64,000 nucleotides of DNA from Lachnospiraceae bacterium KGMB03038 (GTDB lineage: Bacteria > Bacillota > Clostridia > Lachnospirales > Lachnospiraceae): NCBI GenBank assembly GCA_007361935.1, contig CP041667.1:2074501-2138500 (forward strand), written 5' to 3'. Shown here piece by piece: positions 59,043 to 64,000 of this stretch. The stretch's first letter is position 1, and each line of letters begins with the position of its first letter. A program made the translations under genes and the position numbers. The notes beneath the pieces were generated by a model that did no database searches, had not been told where the DNA came from, and was given only the letters and a program-made list of their open reading frames with translations.

Positions 59043-60155
59043 ATGTGGGCTGAGAAAACACCCGCCGGAAAAATTAAATTCGTAGAACGTTACGAGGACC
59101 CTATGACCGGGAAAAGCCGTAAGGTGTCCTGTACCATGGACAAGGATACCCGCACTACCCGGAAGGCCGCCGCGCAGATCTTAGATGCGGAGATCCAGAA
59201 GCGTCTGACTGCTGCCCCTTCCGCCGATCACTCTCTCACCCTTTCCGGCCTGGTAGACCTGTACCGCGAGGACCAGAAACAGAACGTAAAGCCATCCACC
59301 TACTCCCGGAATTATTTTGCCTGCAAACGCTTGATTGATATTTTAGGCGCAGACACGCTTGTGTCCCGTTTAAACGCCGGATACGTCCGTAAGCAGTTTA
59401 ATTCTACCGGGGACGAAAACGGTACCTTAAATGAGCGCCTGGCGCGCCTGAAGGCACTAATCCGGTGGGGCTATAAGAATGACTATATTGATGATATCCG
59501 CTGGCTGGATAAGTTGGATAAATCCCCGGACCCGGAGAAAAAGGAACGGCTCCAGGAGAAGTTTTTGGAAAGCGAAGAGCTTAAAAGATTGCTGTCTGGC
59601 ATGTCCATTCCGCAGTGGCGGCTTCTGACCGCTTTCCTGGCCCTCTCCGGCCTGCGTGTGGGCGAGGCGATCGCTCTTACTCTTAACGACGTGGATACCC
59701 ATAACCGCATGATCCACATCTCCAAAACCTGGGATACTAACAATGAGCTTACCACGACCGCCAAGACGCTTTCTTCCGCCCGTGATGTCTATATGCAGGA
59801 TGAGCTTTTGGATCTCTGCCGGAAGATCAAGACCTTTACGCTCTCAGAAAATTTGCGTAACGGGTGCAAGAGCGATTTGCTTTTCTGCGATCCCAACGGA
59901 GAGCATATAGTATATACCGCCTATAACAAGTATCTTAAGGAAAATGCGCTGCGTATCCTGAGCCGCCGGATCACTCCCCACACCCTGCGGCATACTCACG
60001 TCGCCCTGATGGCGGAGGCGCGTGTGGATCTGGAGATTATTTCCCGCCGGCTGGGTCATAATTCCAGCAAGGTGACCAGGGATATCTACTACCATGTTAC
60101 CAAGCGTGCGCAGGCGCGGGCCAACGAATCTATTCGCGAGATTAAATTGATTTAA
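59043..60155 (+). CDS. int: Prophage integrase (tyrosine recombinase)
   Basis: 370 residues. N-terminal arm-type domain (KTPAGKIKFVERYEDPMTGK), SAM-like core-binding domain (SADHSLTLSGLVDLYREDQK), catalytic domain with LALSGLRVGEAIALTLNDVD (Arg), TPHTLRHTHVALMAEARVDL (His, Arg), LGHNSSKVTRDIYYHVTK (His, Tyr). Position beside attR and the tRNA-Leu site fits integration function. ATG after GGAGG. Confidence 0.95.
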   Translation: MWAEKTPAGKIKFVERYEDPMTGKSRKVSCTMDKDTRTTRKAAAQILDAEIQKRLTAAPSADHSLTLSGLVDLYREDQKQNVKPSTYSRNYFACKRLIDILGADTLVSRLNAGYVRKQFNSTGDENGTLNERLARLKALIRWGYKNDYIDDIRWLDKLDKSPDPEKKERLQEKFLESEELKRLLSGMSIPQWRLLTAFLALSGLRVGEAIALTLNDVDTHNRMIHISKTWDTNNELTTTAKTLSSARDVYMQDELLDLCRKIKTFTLSENLRNGCKSDLLFCDPNGEHIVYTAYNKYLKENALRILSRRITPHTLRHTHVALMAEARVDLEIISRRLGHNSSKVTRDIYYHVTKRAQARANESIREIKLI

Positions 60156-60202
60156 TCAGTTTGCCCCTTTTCTGCCCCTTTTTATATTTTGACATACAAA
60201 AA

Positions 60203-60240
60203 TCCCTTGAAAATACTGGATTTCCAGCACATTCAAGGGA
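60203..60240 (-). terminator. Phage-supplied terminator for tRNA-Leu
   Basis: Outer stem TCCCTTGAA/TTCAAGGGA (60203-60211 with 60232-60240) with an inner CTGGA/TCCAG stem, followed on the minus strand by T-run. It replaces the host hairpin now at 24214-24247. Confidence 0.72.
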
Positions 60241-60247
60241 TTTCTCC

Positions 60248-60265
60248 AATGCGGAAGATGGGACT
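60248..60265. repeat. attR: Right prophage attachment site
   Basis: Exact copy of the 18-bp attL core; overlaps the 3' end of tRNA-Leu. The phage copy restores the tRNA end. Confidence 0.92.
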
Positions 60266-60333
60266 TGAACCCACACAGCCCGAAAGCTACAAGATCCTTA
60301 GTCTTGCTCGTCTGCCAGTTCCGACACTTCCGC
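60250..60333 (-). tRNA. tRNA-Leu (anticodon AAG)
   Basis: 84 nt, class II with long variable arm. Acceptor GCGGAAG/CUUCCGC, discriminator A, no encoded CCA, anticodon stem CAAGA/UCUUG with loop CUAAGGA, so anticodon AAG and G37. Own promoter upstream. Its 3' part is phage-derived through attR. Confidence 0.95.
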
Positions 60334-60358
60334 ATGGCGATTAAATCGTCCAAAAAAG

Positions 60359-60387
60359 ATAATACTATAACCCAAAAGAAATGTCAA
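60359..60387 (-). promoter_or_regulatory. Promoter of tRNA-Leu
   Basis: Minus strand TTGACA (60387-60382), 17 nt, TATTAT (60364-60359). Confidence 0.8.
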
Positions 60388-60403
60388 CAAAAAAATGTAA
60401 AAA

Positions 60404-60448
60404 AATAAAGGCGGCCATCCGTTCTTAATTAGAAAGCCAGATAGCCGC
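60404..60448 (-). terminator. Terminator after malic enzyme
   Basis: Imperfect stem GCGGCTATC/GATGGCCGC (minus strand; 60440-60448 with 60411-60419) followed by a T-rich tract. 29 nt after the gene. Confidence 0.65.
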
Positions 60449-60477
60449 ACTATATTCCGCTTTACCCGTGTATAACT

Positions 60478-61656
60478 CTACAGACGCGCTACACCGCTGT
60501 CTCTTGCCGCCTGGGCCACCGCCTTGGCAACGGCTTCTCCAACGCCAGGCTCAAATGCCGCCGGAATGATATGATCTGCGCTCAGCTTATCCTCCGGAAT
60601 CATATCAGCCAGGGCTTCCGCCGCCGCGATCTTCATCGCGTCATTGATATCGCTGGCACGCACGTCAAAGGCTCCCCGGAAGATCCCTGGGAAAGCCAAC
60701 ACATTATTGACCTGATTCGGGAAATCACTTCTTCCAGTAGCGATTACAGCCACATTTCCAGCCTTCTTCGCCTCATCCGGGAAGATCTCAGGCGTAGGAT
60801 TAGCACATGCGAAAATGACCGCATCCTTGTTCATAGTCTTTACCATATCTACGGTAAGCGCTCCGGGAGCGCTTACGCCGATAAACACATCCGCGCCCTT
60901 TACCGCTTCTGCCAGGCCGCCGGAACGCTTGTCCCTATTGGTGATCTTGGCCATCTCTTCCTTGATCGGGTTCATTCCTTTCTCTCTTCCCTCGTAGATG
61001 ATCCCTGTACGGTCGCACAGGCGGATTTCTTTCACTCCGGCCGAAAGAAGCAGCTTGGAAATAGCGATTGCCGCAGCCCCTGCTCCATTCACCGCGATCT
61101 CAATATCTTCCATCTTCTTGCCGATCAGTTTCAGAGCGTTCTTAAGCCCTGCCAGCGTCACTACCGCTGTCCCGTGCTGGTCATCATGAAAAATAGGGAT
61201 ATCGCAGCGCTCTTTCAGCTTCTTCTCAATCTCAAAACAGCGGGGAGCCGCAATGTCTTCAAGATTTACCCCGCCAAAACTGCCGGATATCTGGTAGATC
61301 GTTTCTACAATGGTATCCACATCCTGACTCTTGATACACATTGGGAACGCATCCACATCGCCAAATTCTTTAAAGAGCACACATTTCCCTTCCATAACCG
61401 GCATTCCGGCTTCCGCTCCAATATTTCCAAGACCAAGGACAGCAGAACCGTCTGTTACCACCAGACACAGGTTATGCCTCCTGGTCAGATCATAGCTTTT
61501 TGAAACATCTTTCTGGATTTCCAGACAAGGCTGGGCAACTCCAGGTGTATATGCCAGAGAGAGATCTTCCTTTGTCTTTACTGGTACTGTTGCCTTTACT
61601 TCAATTTTCCCCTTCCACTCTTCATGTAAGCGGAGGGACTCTTTTGCGTAATCCAT
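60478..61656 (-). CDS. Malic enzyme (oxaloacetate-decarboxylating malate dehydrogenase)
   Basis: 392 residues. Converts malate to pyruvate, CO2 and reduced NAD(P). Family motifs: LSLAYTPGVAQPCLEIQKDV, VVTDGSAVLGLGNIGAEAGM, CDIPIFHDDQHGTAVVTLAG, NGAGAAAIAISKLLLSAGVK (nucleotide fold), FACANPTPEIFPDEA. Usual length for the short bacterial form. NAD or NADP preference is not certain. ATG after GGAGGAT. Confidence 0.94.
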   Translation of the reverse strand: MDYAKESLRLHEEWKGKIEVKATVPVKTKEDLSLAYTPGVAQPCLEIQKDVSKSYDLTRRHNLCLVVTDGSAVLGLGNIGAEAGMPVMEGKCVLFKEFGDVDAFPMCIKSQDVDTIVETIYQISGSFGGVNLEDIAAPRCFEIEKKLKERCDIPIFHDDQHGTAVVTLAGLKNALKLIGKKMEDIEIAVNGAGAAAIAISKLLLSAGVKEIRLCDRTGIIYEGREKGMNPIKEEMAKITNRDKRSGGLAEAVKGADVFIGVSAPGALTVDMVKTMNKDAVIFACANPTPEIFPDEAKKAGNVAVIATGRSDFPNQVNNVLAFPGIFRGAFDVRASDINDAMKIAAAEALADMIPEDKLSADHIIPAAFEPGVGEAVAKAVAQAARDSGVARL

Positions 61657-61723
61657 GTTGATCCTCCTTCTTTTTTCATTCTATTTCTTATTGTATTGCA
61701 TTTTTATTCATATTTCAATTTTT

Positions 61724-63001
61724 TTATTCATTTTTCGCGCCATCTTTACCTGCTGCCACCGGCAGGGTGGAACCGCCAAAGGGCATTACAAGTACAGTGG
61801 CGTCCTCCCCTTTTTCTGACATTGCGGCGTCCAATGCCTGCTGGGCTGTTTCGTAAGGCTTCAGGAAAATCTGGCGGACCAATTCTGGAGGAAGCTGAGA
61901 CACAAGATAAATCTGCGCCTTCTCCAGCACCATAGCAATGGCCGCGGCTTTATGGCCGCCCAGCCGGAAGTCTTCTTTGACCCTCCGGATCAAGTCCCCC
62001 GGCTTCTTTGCTTCCAGAAGCCACTGTTCAAAGGTTGCCTCTCCAAGCCCTTCCTTGCAAGACCCGATAAGAATAATGATTCCTCCGTCTTTAACCGCAT
62101 GTTTGGCGTTATCCAGAGCCTTTTGGGTCTGGTAGAGATTCAGATCTTTGGGCGCTCCTCCTTGGGATACCAGGACAATGTCCGCCTTTCTTTCAATCTT
62201 TTTCCGATAGAGCGTGTCCAGGAAGCCGCACCCGGTCCGGTGAGCCTTTACCACATCTCCCGCCACCGCTTTCACGATCCGTTTGTGTTCATCCAGAACC
62301 ACGTTCAATATAAAATCCACTCCGCATACCGCCGTTGCTTCTTCCAAATCCTGTCTCAGAGGATTGTCGTCCAGGTTGCCGGCGCAGGATCTTGCATCCA
62401 CCATCATACTATGATTATTTTGGATTGCTTCCCGCGTGGATACTCCCGGCATAATAGCTTTCGCCCCGCCGGAATAGCCGGCAAAATAGTGATATTCAAT
62501 ATTTCCCAGGCAGATACGCCGGTCTGCCAGAGCAACTTCTTTTACAATATCCACCGGCGTTCCCCGACTGGTCATCCCAAGATGGACACAATCTGACGGA
62601 TCTCCATCAATACACCTGATCTTCCGGAAGATTTCTGCCCCGGCAAGTTTCTCTTTTTCTTCCTCCGTTTGGCGTCTGTGGCTTCCAAGAGCAAAGACAA
62701 GCGTCACATCGTCCGGTCGGATCCCTCCTTGCTCCAATTCTTCCAAGAGCAGCGGCATCACTTTCCAAGTCGGCATAGGTCTGGTGATATCGCTGGTCAC
62801 TACCGCTATTTTCTCCCCCGGCTTTACAATTTCTCTCAACCGCAAAGTTCCAATAGGTTCCGCCAGCGCCCGCCGTATTTCTTCCTCTTCCGGCAGAAGA
62901 TTATGCGGATCCAATTCATTCTGATACAAGATTTCCTGAAGATTCTTTTCTGGAATCTCTACCTGCTGCGTTCCGTCGCCAATTCCCAGTTCAATTTTCA
63001 T
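61724..63001 (-). CDS. larA: LarA-type (DUF2088) nickel-dependent lactate racemase family
   Basis: 425 residues. Motifs: VVTSDITRPMPTWKVMPLLL, LVFALGSHRRQTEEEKEKLA, NIEYHYFAGYSGGAKAIMPG, and GGHKAAAIAMVLEKAQIYLV. LarA enzymes use a nickel pincer cofactor; larBCE are not in the window, so the substrate may differ from lactate. Start ATG. Confidence 0.88.
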   Translation of the reverse strand: MKIELGIGDGTQQVEIPEKNLQEILYQNELDPHNLLPEEEEIRRALAEPIGTLRLREIVKPGEKIAVVTSDITRPMPTWKVMPLLLEELEQGGIRPDDVTLVFALGSHRRQTEEEKEKLAGAEIFRKIRCIDGDPSDCVHLGMTSRGTPVDIVKEVALADRRICLGNIEYHYFAGYSGGAKAIMPGVSTREAIQNNHSMMVDARSCAGNLDDNPLRQDLEEATAVCGVDFILNVVLDEHKRIVKAVAGDVVKAHRTGCGFLDTLYRKKIERKADIVLVSQGGAPKDLNLYQTQKALDNAKHAVKDGGIIILIGSCKEGLGEATFEQWLLEAKKPGDLIRRVKEDFRLGGHKAAAIAMVLEKAQIYLVSQLPPELVRQIFLKPYETAQQALDAAMSEKGEDATVLVMPFGGSTLPVAAGKDGAKNE

Positions 63002-63030
63002 TTTCCCCGCTCCTTCCTTACCAGCTATCC

Positions 63031-64000
63031 TTATAAGTTATACAATTCATAGGAAGTCTCGCAGGGATTTCCTCCCGTCAGATACATTTCCCTTTTGGAA
63101 AGATTCATCAAGATTGAGAATACTGTTCCCATCCGTTTTCCTTCTGGATCATTCTTATCTTCATGCCGGCAGATAGAATCCGGGAATCCTTTGTGATCTC
63201 TTAAAAAGCTTTGTATCGTCTCAATACGGATCCGCCCCTCTCCTTCCAACGCCGCGCGGATCATCTGTCTCATCCGCCCATAACGAAGGAAGGTATCTGG
63301 GAAGGCCATTTTCCCCGTATCGTGTACCTGATAAAAACGGGAACTCAAGAAATGATTTGTATGTACCAGGAATCCTTCTTCCCCATAGAGCACATCAAAA
63401 TCTCCCGGCCCCGCTTCAATAGCGACAGCTTGTCCTTCCGCCGACGCAGTGTGGAAATTGGCGCAGCAGGCCAGGTTCATCCTGCCCACATTCTGGATCG
63501 CGTCCGACAATGTACTGCTGTTTAAAATTCCTCTCAATACTACATGGAGCGGCACAGTAGGGCCTTCTACCTTCTGATCTGAAGCAAGGGCATTCAGACA
63601 GACTCCAATTCCCGCTTCGTTCAGACCAAATTTTCCAACAATTCCCGCTTCTGTAAAAAGCAGAAGATCCGGCTTGTCTTTCTGGTGAATCTTCAGTACC
63701 ACCAACGCGTCCCTTTGCTCCAATTTCCAATCCCAATTCTGACCAAGCCAGTCCGCCCCATCTCCGGTCACGTCTTCCGTAAACGCCACAGATGTACAGC
63801 CGTCTCCTACCTGACCTCCCTGCAGCACGATCTCGCTTCTGGTATTTAACGCCAAAATATCCCCCAGTTCTTTCTCGGCCCCTTCCGCAATGCCCCGAAT
63901 CTCTTCCATGATCTCCGGATCATACTCTTCGATGTTTTTGGCCATCCCACAAGCATATTTCTTAGCCTCCTCCCAGGAAATTCCAGAAAAAGTCTGGAAC
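63031..64000 (-). CDS. C45-family autoproteolytic acyltransferase/hydrolase, 5' end outside window
   Basis: At least 322 residues in frame; the frame stays open through the right edge (SWEEAKKYACGMAKN before the first visible Met). GDGCTSVAFTEDVTGDGADW holds the likely catalytic Cys after self-cleavage at Gly-Cys, and WLGQNWDWKLE and GKFGLNEAGIGVCLNAL fit the family. Thirty nt before larA. Substrate unknown. Confidence 0.85.
   Translation of the reverse strand, partial: FQTFSGISWEEAKKYACGMAKNIEEYDPEIMEEIRGIAEGAEKELGDILALNTRSEIVLQGGQVGDGCTSVAFTEDVTGDGADWLGQNWDWKLEQRDALVVLKIHQKDKPDLLLFTEAGIVGKFGLNEAGIGVCLNALASDQKVEGPTVPLHVVLRGILNSSTLSDAIQNVGRMNLACCANFHTASAEGQAVAIEAGPGDFDVLYGEEGFLVHTNHFLSSRFYQVHDTGKMAFPDTFLRYGRMRQMIRAALEGEGRIRIETIQSFLRDHKGFPDSICRHEDKNDPEGKRMGTVFSILMNLSKREMYLTGGNPCETSYELYNL

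Larger units (their letters stand above)
24256..60265. mobile_element. Complete siphovirus-like prophage (about 36 kb)
   Basis: Bounded by the 18-bp direct repeats. Contains an integrase beside attR, cI/cro-type immunity genes, replication genes, an HK97-type head and packaging module, a siphovirus tail with tape measure, and an amidase/holin lysis set. No structural gene is plainly lost: the late genes that seem truncated by ordinary start rules are full length if AGG is the start codon. Order and content are typical of gut Lachnospiraceae siphophages. Confidence 0.95.

Noticed and set aside
1..64000. CRISPR arrays, rRNA genes and insertion sequences
   Set aside because: No regularly spaced direct repeats, no rRNA-like stretches and no transposase genes were seen; the only mobile element is the prophage.

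Overview
The window looks like the chromosome of a Lachnospiraceae-type gut Clostridium (Bacillota). Supporting signs are mixed fermentation (pflB), a dnaG-rpoD-trmK replication/transcription block, strong GGAGG ribosome sites, ECF transporters and C45/LarA metabolic genes. Two host segments (1-24255 and 60266-64000) flank an intact prophage of about 36 kb.

Host left arm: pflB (partial), glgP, yajC, tgt and an L,D-transpeptidase on the minus strand; aroC on the plus strand; then a long minus-strand run of a nucleoside kinase, Nif3, trmK, rpoD, dnaG, dgt and a two-domain PPK2. After these comes a nucleoside salvage operon: an ECF transporter (two ATPases, T and S subunits), a nucleoside hydrolase, ribokinase, and a LacI-ribokinase fusion regulator. 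Host right arm: tRNA-Leu, malic enzyme, a LarA-type racemase and a C45 acyltransferase (partial).

Prophage (24256-60265): it is integrated in the 3' end of tRNA-Leu, with an 18-bp direct repeat at each end and its integrase beside attR. From left to right it carries a small ribbon-helix-helix regulated module, the lysis genes, the tail, head and terminase genes (all minus strand), a phage tRNA, an antirepressor/XRE switch, early and replication genes (recombinase, methylase, RNase H-like protein, HUH Rep), an accessory region with a Tad2-like anti-Thoeris protein, a cI/cro-type immunity region, an ImmA peptidase, a PemK-like protein and the integrase.

Main discovery: ten late structural genes (terS, portal, prohead protease, major capsid, gp6-like connector, a tail-completion protein, major tail protein, tape measure, Dit and tail fibre) have no ATG, GTG or TTG where they should start. 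Each instead has an AGG codon, usually 7-10 nt after a Shine-Dalgarno-like sequence and exactly where homology puts residue 1. The same prophage encodes, just upstream of the late operon, a tRNA with anticodon CCU, which reads AGG. This tRNA has several initiator-tRNA features: A11:U24, G2:C71/C3:G70/G4:C69, a weak U1:A72 pair, A73 and an anticodon loop differing from the initiator loop only at position 35. I propose a phage-specific initiation system in which a dedicated initiator-like tRNA unlocks virion gene translation. The start pattern is seen directly; the tRNA's role is inference.

Second discovery: the tail fibre lies in an invertible segment. Two alternative C-terminal cassettes meet tail to tail at 29256/29257 between 16-bp inverted repeats that keep the reading frame, which implies phase-variable host recognition.
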